Assembly (NCBI GenBank): GCA_021848725.1
Contig: JAJZTS010000001.1
Span: 62,001 to 126,000 of the forward strand
Reading direction: 5' to 3'
DNA length: 64,000 nucleotides
Source of the DNA: Pseudomonadota bacterium
GTDB taxonomy: Bacteria > Pseudomonadota > Gammaproteobacteria > Burkholderiales > Thiobacillaceae
Shown piece by piece: positions 42,247-52,440 of the stretch. Below the pieces are notes generated by a model. The model was not told the origin of the DNA. It saw only the letters and a list, made by a program, of their open reading frames with translations, and made no database searches. Every line of letters begins with the position of its first letter. Positions within the stretch are counted from its first letter, which is position 1. Made by a program: the position numbers and the translations under genes.

Positions 42247-43613
42247 TCCCGCCGCCAGAGCGTGCCCTGCGGCCCGTCTTCCAGCACGATGCCGGCCGCC
42301 TTCAGCTCGTCGCGGATCGCGTCGGAGCGCGAGAAGTCCTTGGCCTTGCGCGCGGCCAGCCGCTCCTGGATCAAGACTTCGATCCGCTCGGCGCTGTAGT
42401 CGCCCTCTTCGCCGCCGCCCTGAAGGAAGGCTTCCGGCGCGCGTTCGAGCAGGCCCAGCACCCCGGCCAGGGCCTTGAGCAGGCCGGCTTGCTTGGGCTC
42501 GCCGCCCTTGTTCAATTCGGCCGCCAGGTCGAACAGCACGGCCAAGGCCTCGGGCGTGCCGAAGTCGTCGTCCATCGCGGCCTTGAAACTGGCGGCATAG
42601 GGCTCGTGCCAGTCGATCGCCACGGCCGGCGCCGCAATGCCGCGCAAAGCGGTGTACAGCCGGGTCAGCGCCGCCTTGGCGTCGTCCAGGTGCTGGTCGG
42701 AATAATTCAGCGGGCTGCGGTAATGGGCGCGCAGGATGAAGAAGCGCACCACCTCCGGATCGTACTTGGCCAAAACTTCCCGAATCGTGAAGAAATTGCC
42801 CAGGGACTTGGACATCTTCTCGTCGTCCACCCGCACGAAGCCGTTGTGCAGCCAGTAATTGACGAACTTGCAGCCGTGCGCGCCTTCAGACTGGGCGATC
42901 TCGTTCTCGTGGTGCGGGAACTGCAGGTCCTGGCCGCCGCCGTGGATGTCGAAATGCCGGCCGAGCAGGTCCGAGCCCATGGCCGAGCACTCGATATGCC
43001 AGCCCGGCCGGCCGTCGCCCCAGGGCGAGGGCCAGGCCGGCTCGCCCGGCTTGGCCGCCTTCCACAGCACGAAGTCCAGCGGGTCGCGCTTGTACGGGTC
43101 CACCTCCACCCGCTCGCCGGCGCGCAGGTCGTCCAGCGACTTGCCGGAAAGCTGGCCGTAAGTCGCGAACTTGCCCACCGCGTAATAGACGTCGCCGTTC
43201 GGCGCCGGATAGGCGAGGCCGCGCTCGATCAGGGCCCGGATCATGTCGAGCATCTTGCCGACATACTCGGTCGCCCGCGGCTCATGGTCCGGCGCCTGCA
43301 CGCCCAGGGCGGCGCCGTCCGCGTGCATCGCGTCGATGAAGCGCTGGGTCAGCGCGGTATAGGGCTCGCCGTTCTCGTTGGCCCGTTTGATGATCTTGTC
43401 GTCGATGTCGGTGACGTTGCGGACATAGGTCACCTCGAAGCCCGAGGCCTTGAGCCAGCGGGTGATCATGTCGAACACCACCAGCACCCGGGCGTGGCCC
43501 AGGTGGCAATAGTCGTACACGGTCATGCCGCAGACATACATGCGCACCCGGCCGGGTTCGATGGGCACGAAGGCCTGCTTTTCGCGGGCGAGGGAGTTGT
43601 AGAGCTTCAGCAT
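42243..43613 (-). CDS. cysS: Cysteinyl-tRNA synthetase
   Basis: Class I synthetase charging tRNA-Cys. The 456 residues have the HIGH-type motif [14 protein letters not shown] near residue 37, [13 protein letters not shown], the zinc-site [15 protein letters not shown] and [15 protein letters not shown], and the KMSKS motif in [12 protein letters not shown] near 270. A DALR-type anticodon domain closes the protein. First gene of the leftward block; the upstream region contains REP palindromes. Confidence 0.98.
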   Translation of the reverse strand: MLKLYNSLAREKQAFVPIEPGRVRMYVCGMTVYDYCHLGHARVLVVFDMITRWLKASGFEVTYVRNVTDIDDKIIKRANENGEPYTALTQRFIDAMHADGAALGVQAPDHEPRATEYVGKMLDMIRALIERGLAYPAPNGDVYYAVGKFATYGQLSGKSLDDLRAGERVEVDPYKRDPLDFVLWKAAKPGEPAWPSPWGDGRPGWHIECSAMGSDLLGRHFDIHGGGQDLQFPHHENEIAQSEGAHGCKFVNYWLHNGFVRVDDEKMSKSLGNFFTIREVLAKYDPEVVRFFILRAHYRSPLNYSDQHLDDAKAALTRLYTALRGIAAPAVAIDWHEPYAASFKAAMDDDFGTPEALAVLFDLAAELNKGGEPKQAGLLKALAGVLGLLERAPEAFLQGGGEEGDYSAERIEVLIQERLAARKAKDFSRSDAIRDELKAAGIVLEDGPQGTLWRRE

Positions 43614-43668
43614 GTCCGAGTCATTGCATCCGTTGAAAATTACCCATCGGCGGCGGCAGTAAGAACCC

Positions 43669-43696
43669 CGTCATTCCCGCGCAAGCGGGAATCCAG
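43669..43696. repeat. REP palindrome 1
   Basis: CGTCATTCCCGCG, then CA, then CGGGAATCCAG-type second arm: a hairpin ATTCCCGC/GCGGGAAT with conserved flanks CGTC and CCAG. Same unit, opposite orientation, at 43839-43866. Confidence 0.8.
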
Positions 43697-43765
43697 CCTT
43701 TATTGAGAAGAAACGCAGCAACTTGAAAACCCTGGAGCGCCGCGGCCCTACGGGCCTCGCGAAGA

Positions 43766-43803
43766 CGTCATTGCGAGGCGGCGGAGCTGCCGTGGCAATC
43801 CAG
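43766..43803. repeat. REP palindrome 2
   Basis: Same flanks (CGTC, CCAG) and an ATTGC...GCAAT stem around a GC-rich interior. In the same orientation as palindrome 1. Confidence 0.65.
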
Positions 43804-43838
43804 TCAGCATCAAGAACATTCGTTTCCATCAATAACCA

Positions 43839-43866
43839 CTGGACTCCCGCTTTCGCGGGAGTGACG
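43839..43866. repeat. REP palindrome 3, inverted
   Basis: CTGGACTCCCGC followed by GCGGGAGTGACG. Its reverse complement differs from palindrome 1 at three positions in the first 27, two of them compensating so that the stem is kept. Confidence 0.8.
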
Positions 43867-43959
43867 AAACCTAAACCACGCCCTGACCGATGCCATGGGC
43901 ATAAAGAGGCGGATTTTAACGGAAGCCGGCCCTATGCCCCAATGCGATAATCCCCGGCC

Positions 43960-45815
<1,856 letters not shown>

Positions 45816-45819
<4 letters not shown>

Positions 45820-46163
45820 ACAAGCCGCTACTCATACTCGCCACGCTCAGCCTCAGCACCGGCCTCGCCCAGGCCGAGGACGCGCCCCCACTACCGGCCC
45901 AGGCCACACCACCCGTGCAACCCCCGTTACCGATCGGCCGCTACCAAATCATCGACGCCAGCTTCTCCAACTCGCCCGACGCGCCGGAAAAACAGTTCCG
46001 CCGCCCGGTCATCCTGGACACCGTGACCGGCAGCATCAAGGTCTGCGACTACATCTACAAGGACATCGGCAAGCAAGCAGATGGCCGTGGCTACTGGTCT
46101 GCCACGCCCACCTGCTGGGCCTTTGTCACCGGGGAATCGGTGAAGGTGCCGAGGGTGAAGTAG
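45816..46163 (+). CDS. Small exported protein of unknown function
   Basis: 115 residues, with a clear signal peptide (LLILATLSLSTGLAQA, cleavage after residue 20). A Pro-rich stretch follows (about 24-40), then a compact region with RYQIIDASFSNSP, FRRPVILDTVTGSIKVCDYI and a C-terminal CWAFVTGE. Two Cys may form a disulfide. The motif VILDTVTGSIKVC resembles small proteins that bind or sense something in the periplasm, but I do not recognise a family. ATGA overlap with recQ gives coupling to a DNA helicase, which is odd for an exported protein. Confidence 0.75.
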
Positions 46164-46239
46164 CGCTGGCAGCGCATTAACATTTACTCGGACATTTTTT
46201 GTCTACATTATTACGTTAGAACTTCTTCTAGGAAGATTT

Positions 46240-47070
46240 ATGTCACTTGACGGCCTGTCACCAGAACAGATTGAAGCTAAACAGCAGGAACTACTAGCAG
46301 CCGTTCCTGCAGCTATGACAATCGGTAACAAGGCGCTACGCGAAGCACTCGGATCGGAGTGGAGCGAAGATTTGTTTTGGGAGATTCGCAGCCGACTGAT
46401 TGAGCGTGGACAACTTGAACCAGGGCGAGGCCGTGGTGGAAGTACAAAGCTTGTCCCTGCACAAGCCCAACCGGCAATCGAAGCATCGACAGTAGTTGCG
46501 CCGGTTCCTGGAGGGGCTCCTCTGGTGCCAGACTACTCAAAGGAATCCGAGCTATATGAACCAGTATCCTCTGTATTGAGAAATCACTGGTCAAAGGAGC
46601 AAGGGTTCGACAATTACCTAGTCGAAATAACGGCCAAACAAGGTTCGAGACAAACCGGTGGGAAATGGACAAGACCAGATGTAACGGTTGTCGGATATAA
46701 AACCTTTCCATATTTGCCCGGACGTTATCTCGAAGTCATCTCCTTCGAAGTAAAACCCACGAATACCTTAGACATAACTGCTGTATATGAGGCGCTTGCG
46801 CATCGTCGCTCTGCAACACGGGCATATGTTGTTGGACACATTCCCCATGATGCTCAAAACGAAATGGAAAGCGAACTAGAGGCAGTGACAGAGGAAGCGA
46901 AGAAGCTTGGGATTGGAGTGATCGTTGCCGATAATCCGGCCGACTTTGACACTTGGGAGACCCTTCTAGATGCTGATCGTTCCGAACCTGACCCAGCCCG
47001 CCTTAACGAGTTTATTGCCAGGCAGACAACCCCTGAACTCAGAGAACAAATTGTCCGGTGGTTTAAATAG
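46240..47070 (+). CDS. Putative wHTH plus PD-(D/E)XK nuclease-like protein
   Basis: 276 residues not assigned to a known family. Residues 5-70 look like a winged helix (NKALREALGSEWSEDLFWEI, then RGQLEPGRGRGGSTKL as the wing). After a Pro/Ala linker, a PD-(D/E)XK-like core shows Glu106 (YEPVSSVL), Asp147 in WTRPDVTVV and Glu170/Lys172 in ISFEVKP, with a following helix YEALAHRR. The gene is AT-richer than its neighbours, uses codons such as AGA and ATA, stands alone with its own leader (AGGAAG before the ATG) and lies in a REP/toxin-antitoxin region, so it is probably acquired. A restriction or anti-phage role is inference. Confidence 0.6.
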   Translation: MSLDGLSPEQIEAKQQELLAAVPAAMTIGNKALREALGSEWSEDLFWEIRSRLIERGQLEPGRGRGGSTKLVPAQAQPAIEASTVVAPVPGGAPLVPDYSKESELYEPVSSVLRNHWSKEQGFDNYLVEITAKQGSRQTGGKWTRPDVTVVGYKTFPYLPGRYLEVISFEVKPTNTLDITAVYEALAHRRSATRAYVVGHIPHDAQNEMESELEAVTEEAKKLGIGVIVADNPADFDTWETLLDADRSEPDPARLNEFIARQTTPELREQIVRWFK

Positions 47071-47240
47071 AACTAGCCCTCCGGCCAACCGGACATGCTG
47101 CAAGCGGCCGCTCGTACGGCAATAACGAACCATATTGCGCCGAATGCCGCCATGGCCGGGTAGCTAGACTTGCTTCATATTGAGCTTTAGCCCCAAGCGG
47201 GGTACGTTAAGATAGGATTACCTTCGCTGAGGATACCAAC

Positions 47241-47441
47241 ATGGGAAAAGTTGAAAGCATCGAAAAAGAGATTGCCTCGCTCGACGAGCAGGAACTGGCG
47301 CGCTTTCGCGACTGGTTTGTCCGCTTCGATGTGAATGCCTGGGATCGTCAGTTCGAACAGGATGTGGCCACCGGCAAACTGGATACCTTGGCCGATAAGG
47401 CCCTCTCGGCGCATCGCGCCAATCAAACCAAAGCACTGTGA
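47241..47441 (+). CDS. Antitoxin-like small protein
   Basis: 66 residues, acidic, all helical: SLDEQELARFRDWFVRFD then WDRQFEQDVATGKLD and a basic C-terminal helix (SAHRANQ). This pattern is that of small antitoxins paired with RelE/ParE-superfamily toxins. GAGGA lies nine bases before the ATG. A weak promoter pair TTGAGC-17-TACGTT (about 47178-47206) precedes it. The stop overlaps the toxin GTG by four bases. Confidence 0.75.
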   Translation: MGKVESIEKEIASLDEQELARFRDWFVRFDVNAWDRQFEQDVATGKLDTLADKALSAHRANQTKAL

Positions 47442-47692
47442 GGCACTTCGCCTCGCCCGATTTCTGGGCGGCTTATGACAAGCTGCCTTCGGCGGTTCGC
47501 GACCTTGCCGACAAGAACTTCGCCTTATTGAAGGCAGACCCTAAACACCCCTCGCTCCATTTCAAGAAAGTTGGACGCTTCTGGTCGGCACGAGTTGGGC
47601 TGTATCACCGCGTACTGGCGGTAGAGGCCGATGGCGATATAGTTTGGTTCTGGATCGGCAATCATGCCGACTATGACAAGTTGCTTGGCTAG
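47438..47692 (+). CDS. RelE/ParE-superfamily toxin
   Basis: 84 residues starting at GTG 47438. FWAAYDKLPSAVRDLADKNFALL and SLHFKKVGRFWSARVG, YHRVLAVEADGDIVWFWIGNH and DYDKLL follow the compact RelE/ParE fold: two helices, then a sheet with basic residues (Lys57-Arg68 region). Members are mRNA interferases or gyrase poisons; which one this is cannot be decided here. Adjoins its antitoxin, which comes first, the usual order. Confidence 0.8.
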   Translation: MRHFASPDFWAAYDKLPSAVRDLADKNFALLKADPKHPSLHFKKVGRFWSARVGLYHRVLAVEADGDIVWFWIGNHADYDKLLG

Positions 47693-47708
47693 AAAAAGCC
47701 TGAAGTCA

Positions 47709-47792
47709 TGGATTCCCGCCTTTACCCGCAAGGGGTAGGCCGTGGTTGTAAAGCCGCTAAAGCGGCAACAACCACGCTCCGCGGGAATGACG
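47709..47792. repeat. REP-like palindrome with a nested hairpin insert
   Basis: Outer arms TGGATTCCCGC (47709-47719) and GCGGGAATGACG (47781-47792) are the same unit as the palindromes near 43.7 kb. Between them lies a perfect nested hairpin: GTGGTTGT (47742-47749) with ACAACCAC (47768-47775) enclosing GCCGCT/AGCGGC. Lies between the toxin gene and the glnS stop, both transcribed towards it, so it may stabilise or terminate both transcripts. Confidence 0.65.
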
Positions 47793-47807
47793 GGAAAACA
47801 GGGCGCT

Positions 47808-49493
47808 TTAGCCCTGCTCTTTCGCCCACGAATCCTTCAGCGTCACCGTGCGGTTGAACACCGCCTTGCCCGCTGGGCCTTGGCCCGGCTGGTGGTCGAA
47901 GCGGTCGGCGCAGAAATAGCCCAGCCGTTCGAACTGGTAGCGTTGCTCGGGCGAGGCCTCGCGCACGGCGGGTTCGGCCCAGGCCTGCACGGTTTCCAGT
48001 GAATGCGGGTTGATGAATTCGAGGAAGTCGCGCTCTTTGTGGCCGTCCGGCTCGGGGTCGGTGAACAGGCGGTCGTACAGGCGCACTTCGATGGGCACGG
48101 CGTGTTCGGCCGAGACCCAGTGGATGACGCCCTTCACCTTGCGGCCCTGCGGGTTCTTGCCCAGGGTGTCGTGGTCGATGGAGCAACGCAGTTCGACCAC
48201 ATTACCGGCGGCATCCTTCACCACCTCGTCGCACTTGATGACATAGGAGTAGCGCAGGCGCACCTCGCCCCCTAGTGTCAGGCGCTGCCAGCCGGCGGGC
48301 GGCACTTCGGCGAAGTCGTCCTGCTCGATCCAGATGGTTTTGGCGATGGGCACTTCGCGCTCGCCGAATTCCGGGTGGTTGGGGTGGAAGCCGGCGCTGC
48401 GGCTACTGGTGACGCCGGCCTGGTAATTGCTCAGCGTGACCTTCAACGGCCGCACCACGGCCATGACGCGCGGGGCCTTGGCCTCTAAATCCTCGCGGAT
48501 GCAGCCTTCGAGCACGGCCATGTCGACCACGTTCTCGCTCTTGGAGATGCCGATGCGGCGGGCGAATTCGCGGATGCCCTCGGGCGTGTAGCCGCGCCGG
48601 CGCATGCCGTGGATGGTGGGCATGCGCGGGTCGTCCCAGCCGGCAACCCGGCCTTGGCTCACCAGTTGCAGCAGTTTGCGCTTGCTGGTGACGGTGTAGT
48701 GCAGCTCCAGCCGAGAGAATTCGATCTGCTGCGGGTGACAGGGCACCGAGATGTGGTCCAGCACCCAGTCGTAGAGCGGGCGGTGGTCTTCGAACTCCAG
48801 GGTGCAGAGCGAATGGGTGATGCCTTCCAGTGCATCGGAGATGCAATGGGTGTAGTCGTACATCGGGTAGATCAGCCAGGCATCGCCGGTGCGAATGTGA
48901 TGGGCCCGGCGGATGCGGTAGATCACCGGGTCGCGCAGGTTGATGTTGGGCGAGGCCATGTCGATCTTGAGCCGCAGGGTCTTGGCGCCGTCGGCGAACT
49001 CGCCGGCGCGCATGCGGGTGAACAGGTCGAGGTTCTCCGCCACGCTGCGCTCGCGGTAGGGGCTGTTCCGGCCCTTCTCGGTGAGGGTGCCGCGGTATTC
49101 GCGCATCTCGTCGGGCGTCAGGTCGTCGACGTAGGCCAGGCCCTTGCCGATCAGTTCGACCGCGAATTGATACAACTGCTCGAAATAATCGGAGGCCCAG
49201 CGCACCTCGCCGGCCCACTGGAAACCCAGCCAGTGCACGTCTTCCTGGATGGCGAGGGCGTATTCCTCGCTCTCCTTCTCCGGGTTGGTGTCGTCGAAGC
49301 GCAGGTTGCAGCGGCCGGCAAAGTCTTGCGCCAGGCCGAAGTTCAGGCAGATCGACTTGGCGTGGCCGACGTGCAGATAGCCGTTGGGCTCGGGCGGAAA
49401 GCGGGTCTGGATGCTGTTGTGCTTGCCCGTGGCCAGGTCGTTGTCGATGACGCTACGGATGAAGTGCTGAACGGGCGGTGTGTGGCTATTCAT
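47808..49493 (-). CDS. glnS: Glutaminyl-tRNA synthetase
   Basis: Class Ic synthetase. From ATG 49493 the protein has 561 residues; a start at 49523 would add ten unconserved residues. HIGH-type motif in [18 protein letters not shown], the [11 protein letters not shown] block, KMSKS-like SKRKL, and the anticodon-binding beta barrels at the C-terminus ([19 protein letters not shown]). Presence of GlnRS means glutamine is charged directly, the betaproteobacterial/gammaproteobacterial pattern. Confidence 0.97.
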   Translation of the reverse strand: MNSHTPPVQHFIRSVIDNDLATGKHNSIQTRFPPEPNGYLHVGHAKSICLNFGLAQDFAGRCNLRFDDTNPEKESEEYALAIQEDVHWLGFQWAGEVRWASDYFEQLYQFAVELIGKGLAYVDDLTPDEMREYRGTLTEKGRNSPYRERSVAENLDLFTRMRAGEFADGAKTLRLKIDMASPNINLRDPVIYRIRRAHHIRTGDAWLIYPMYDYTHCISDALEGITHSLCTLEFEDHRPLYDWVLDHISVPCHPQQIEFSRLELHYTVTSKRKLLQLVSQGRVAGWDDPRMPTIHGMRRRGYTPEGIREFARRIGISKSENVVDMAVLEGCIREDLEAKAPRVMAVVRPLKVTLSNYQAGVTSSRSAGFHPNHPEFGEREVPIAKTIWIEQDDFAEVPPAGWQRLTLGGEVRLRYSYVIKCDEVVKDAAGNVVELRCSIDHDTLGKNPQGRKVKGVIHWVSAEHAVPIEVRLYDRLFTDPEPDGHKERDFLEFINPHSLETVQAWAEPAVREASPEQRYQFERLGYFCADRFDHQPGQGPAGKAVFNRTVTLKDSWAKEQG

Positions 49494-49608
49494 GCCTAGG
49501 TTCTGGAAGGGTTTGTGCCGCAAGGGGCCGGCTGTGTGATATTTTCTGTTTGACTGCTAAAATTCAGGCAGTTGCGATCCCGCAAAAATCGAGAAAAAGT
49601 ATAGCACA

Positions 49609-50652
49609 ATGACCTCTGCACGCTTCTTCATCCTCGGCCTCGGCACCCTTCTCTGCAGTGCGGCATTCGCGGCCGCCACGCCCTCCCTGCAAGACGCCAG
49701 CCAGGCCTTCAAGCAAGGCCAATATCCGGCTGCGCTGGAGAAGGTTAACGCCTATCTGACCACGCACCCGAAGGAGGCCCAGGCGCGCTTCTTGAAAGGC
49801 CTGGTGCTGACCGAGCTGAACCGTACGCAAGACGCCATTCGCGTGTTCACCGACCTGACCGAGGACTACCCGGAACTGCCCGAGCCCTATAACAACCTGG
49901 CCGTGCTCTATGCCGCCCAGGGCCAGTTCGACAAGGCCAAGAACAGCTTGGAGATGGCGATCCGCACCCACCCCAGCTATGCCACCGCCCACGAAAACCT
50001 GGGCGACATCTACGCCAAGATGGCGTCGCAGGCCTACGACAAGGCCCTGCAACTGGACAAGGGCAATGTCTCGGCCCAGACCAAGCTGTCGCTGATCAAG
50101 GACATCTTCGGCCCGCCACGCTTGGCCGATGCCGGCAAGAACAAACAGCCGAGCAAGCCGGTCGCGGCCAAGACCGCCGCCTTGAGCACCGAGCCGGCTC
50201 CGCCGATCCCGGAAATGCCTGCGCGCGACAAACCGGCCCAAGCGGCCGCGACGACGGACAAGCCAGAGGCCAAAGCCGAGACCGCGCCGGCCAAGACCGT
50301 CAAGCCGCTGGCCCTGCCGGCCGACCCGAAGGCCGCCGCGCAAAAACTGCTGCAAGCCTGGTCCGAGGCCTGGAGCCGGCGTGATGCCGACACTTATCTG
50401 TCGTTCTATGCCGACGACTACAAGGCCAACAAACAGAGCCATGCCGAGTGGGCCGAGGAACGGCGCGGGCGGGTGACCCGGCCGACCAGCATCAAGGTCG
50501 AACTGTCGAATGTCAAAATCGAGGTCAAAGGCCATCAGGTCGTGGCGAGCTTCAAGCAGCGCTATGAGTCGAACATCCTGAAGGCCAATTCCAACAAGCG
50601 CATCACCCTGGCAAAACAGGGCGGCACATGGAAGATCGTCGAGGAACGTTAA
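49609..50652 (+). CDS. Exported TPR protein with C-terminal NTF2-like domain
   Basis: 347 residues: signal peptide (about 1-21, FFILGLGTLLCSAAFA), three or four TPR motifs (25-145: ASQAFKQGQYPAALEKVNAY, PYNNLAVLYAAQGQFDKAK, AHENLGDIYAKMA), a Pro/Ala/Lys-rich linker (about 150-235) and an NTF2/SnoaL-like domain (236-347: WSEAWSRRDADTYLSFYADDYK; KQGGTWKIVEER). No strong ribosome site is visible. The same final domain recurs in the next gene, an L,D-transpeptidase, six bases on, so the pair likely works together on the cell wall. Confidence 0.82.
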   Translation: MTSARFFILGLGTLLCSAAFAAATPSLQDASQAFKQGQYPAALEKVNAYLTTHPKEAQARFLKGLVLTELNRTQDAIRVFTDLTEDYPELPEPYNNLAVLYAAQGQFDKAKNSLEMAIRTHPSYATAHENLGDIYAKMASQAYDKALQLDKGNVSAQTKLSLIKDIFGPPRLADAGKNKQPSKPVAAKTAALSTEPAPPIPEMPARDKPAQAAATTDKPEAKAETAPAKTVKPLALPADPKAAAQKLLQAWSEAWSRRDADTYLSFYADDYKANKQSHAEWAEERRGRVTRPTSIKVELSNVKIEVKGHQVVASFKQRYESNILKANSNKRITLAKQGGTWKIVEER

Positions 50653-50657
50653 GCCAA

Positions 50658-51896
50658 GTGTTTTTTGTGCTGCGCAAACTGGGGTTTGCCGCTTGCTTGA
50701 GCCTGCTGGCCGGCTTGGCCCTCGCCGCTGAGCGGCCGGCCCAACTGGCCGACAGTAGCCGCTACCTGCCCTCGCCCGATGCGCTGATCGCGCAGACCCT
50801 CGAAGCCATTCGCGCCAGCCGTCTGGACGATGCGCTGAAGGAAGTCGACAAGGTCATCGCGATTCGGCCCGACTTCAAGCTGGCCCACCTGATCAAAGGC
50901 GATTTGCTGCTGGCCCGCAGCAAGCCGCTGCCGACCCTGGGCGCCGCGCCGGTGCGGGGCGCCGAGCAGCCGTTGTCCGATTTGCGCGAAGAGGCCCGGC
51001 TGCGGCTGATGCGCTATCTGGATCAACCCGGCGCCGATCTGCTGCCGAAGAACCTGCTGCAACTGGCCGCCGATCAAAAGTACGTGCTGTTGGCCGATGC
51101 CAGTCGTGCCCGGCTGTATCTGTTCGAAAACGTCAACGGCGAGCCGCGCCTGCGCCGCGACTATTACCTGACCATCGGCCGCAACGGCACCGACAAGCGC
51201 AGCGAGGGCGACAAACGCACGCCGATCGGCGTCTACAGCCTCACCGGCGAACTGCCGCGCGACAAACTGGCCGACCTCTATGGCGACGGCGCCTTCCCGC
51301 TCAGCTATCCGAACGAGTGGGATCAGTTGCAAGGCCGCAGCGGCCATGGCATCTGGCTGCACGGCACGCCGTCCAACACCTACAACCGGGCGCCGCGCGC
51401 CAGCGACGGCTGCCTGGTGTTGACCAATCCCGATTTGAACGAATTGGGCCAATGGGTCAGGCCCGGCACGCCCATCGTCATCACGGAACGGGTCGAATGG
51501 CTGGAGCGCAAGGCCTGGGGCGATTACCGCCAGGCCATGCTCGACGAGCTGGCGCAATGGCGGTCGGACTGGGAAAGCCGCAATGCCGAGCAATTCCTCC
51601 GTCATTACTCGAACGGCTTCCTGCAAGGCGCCGGCAAAACCTGGGCCGAAGGCAAGCGGCGCAACCTGTCGGACAAGACCTGGATTCGCGTCGCGCTGTC
51701 GGATGCCAGCCTCTATCTCTATCGCTTCGACGACGAGGACCTCGCCGTCGCGACGTTCCAGCAAGACTATGCCAGCGACAAATTCACCGACGCTTCGCGC
51801 AAGCGCCTGTATCTGCGCCTGGAAGACAAGGCATGGCGTATCGCGCTGGAAAAAACCATCGACGGCGAGAAACGCATCGCCGCCCTCACCCGCTAA
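50658..51896 (+). CDS. Periplasmic L,D-transpeptidase with NTF2-like C-terminus
   Basis: Makes 3-3 peptidoglycan cross-links or attaches proteins to the wall. With GTG 50658 it has 412 residues; an ATG at 50628 lies inside the preceding gene and would put ten residues ahead of the signal peptide. Order: signal peptide (GFAACLSLLAGLALAA), a TPR-like pair (LDDALKEVDKVIAIRPDFK), the YkuD domain (about 140-280) with HGTPSNTYNRAPRASDGC holding the catalytic Cys252 and its His, and a C-terminal NTF2-like domain (about 295-405: WESRNAEQFLRHYSNGF). The last domain matches the one in the preceding gene. Confidence 0.9.
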   Translation: MFFVLRKLGFAACLSLLAGLALAAERPAQLADSSRYLPSPDALIAQTLEAIRASRLDDALKEVDKVIAIRPDFKLAHLIKGDLLLARSKPLPTLGAAPVRGAEQPLSDLREEARLRLMRYLDQPGADLLPKNLLQLAADQKYVLLADASRARLYLFENVNGEPRLRRDYYLTIGRNGTDKRSEGDKRTPIGVYSLTGELPRDKLADLYGDGAFPLSYPNEWDQLQGRSGHGIWLHGTPSNTYNRAPRASDGCLVLTNPDLNELGQWVRPGTPIVITERVEWLERKAWGDYRQAMLDELAQWRSDWESRNAEQFLRHYSNGFLQGAGKTWAEGKRRNLSDKTWIRVALSDASLYLYRFDDEDLAVATFQQDYASDKFTDASRKRLYLRLEDKAWRIALEKTIDGEKRIAALTR

Positions 51897-51923
51897 TTTC
51901 ACTTCACCGTTAGGAAACACCCC

Positions 51924-52418
51924 ATGGTTATTCTGCATACCAATTTCGGCGCGATCAAACTGCAACTCGATGCCGAAAAGGCCCCGGACACCGTCAACAA
52001 CTTCCTGCAATATGTGCGCGACGGCTTTTACGACAACACCATCTTCCACCGCGTGATCGACGGCTTCATGATCCAGGGCGGCGGCTTCACCGCCGATATG
52101 CAACAGAAACCGACCCGTGCCGAAATTCAAAACGAGGCGCACAACGGCCTGAAGAACATGGCCTACACCATCGCCATGGCCCGCACCCCCAACCCGCACT
52201 CGGCCACGGCGCAGTTCTTCATCAACGTGAAGGACAATAATTTCCTCGACTTCACCGAGCCGTCGCCGCGCGGCTATGGCTATTGCGTGTTCGGCCAGGT
52301 GGTCGAAGGCCAAGACGTGATCGACCGGATCAAAGGCGTGCAGACCGGCAATCGCGGCGGCCACCAGGACGTGCCGACCGAGACCGTGCTGATCGAGAAG
52401 GCCGAGATCGTCGACTGA
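51924..52418 (+). CDS. ppiB: Cytoplasmic peptidyl-prolyl isomerase, cyclophilin B type
   Basis: 164 residues, no signal peptide. Cyclophilin core: [20 protein letters not shown], the active-site Arg/Phe block [15 protein letters not shown], and the [12 protein letters not shown] and [16 protein letters not shown] strands. Lies 27 bases after the transpeptidase and 22 before lpxH. Confidence 0.96.
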   Translation: MVILHTNFGAIKLQLDAEKAPDTVNNFLQYVRDGFYDNTIFHRVIDGFMIQGGGFTADMQQKPTRAEIQNEAHNGLKNMAYTIAMARTPNPHSATAQFFINVKDNNFLDFTEPSPRGYGYCVFGQVVEGQDVIDRIKGVQTGNRGGHQDVPTETVLIEKAEIVD

Positions 52419-52440
52419 CACTCAAGCGCCGTTTCGATTC

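Larger units (their letters stand above)
43669..43866. mobile_element. REP/MITE-like non-coding element with inverted-repeat ends
   Basis: A 198-bp stretch in the 346-bp gene-free gap between cysS and recQ. Its two ends (43669-43696 and 43839-43866) are near-perfect inverted copies of a palindromic unit beginning CGTCA and ending TCCA. A related unit lies between them (43766-43803). No transposase, no open frame. The rest of the gap (43614-43668, 43867-43959) shows no gene or clear promoter. Confidence 0.65.

Noticed and set aside
43614-43959. CRISPR array suspected from repeated palindromes upstream of recQ
   Set aside because: Only three copies, unequal spacing, alternating orientation and no cas genes: REP elements, not CRISPR.
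46164-46239. Promoter TTAACA-17-TGTCTA before the wHTH/PD-(D/E)XK gene
   Set aside because: The -10 box is poor and the region is simply AT-rich; reported only as context. A GGACA...TGTC inverted repeat there is too short to call an operator.
48609-49499. 296-codon plus-strand frame opposite glnS
   Set aside because: Antisense shadow of glnS with Val/Gly/His bias; no start signal and no motif.
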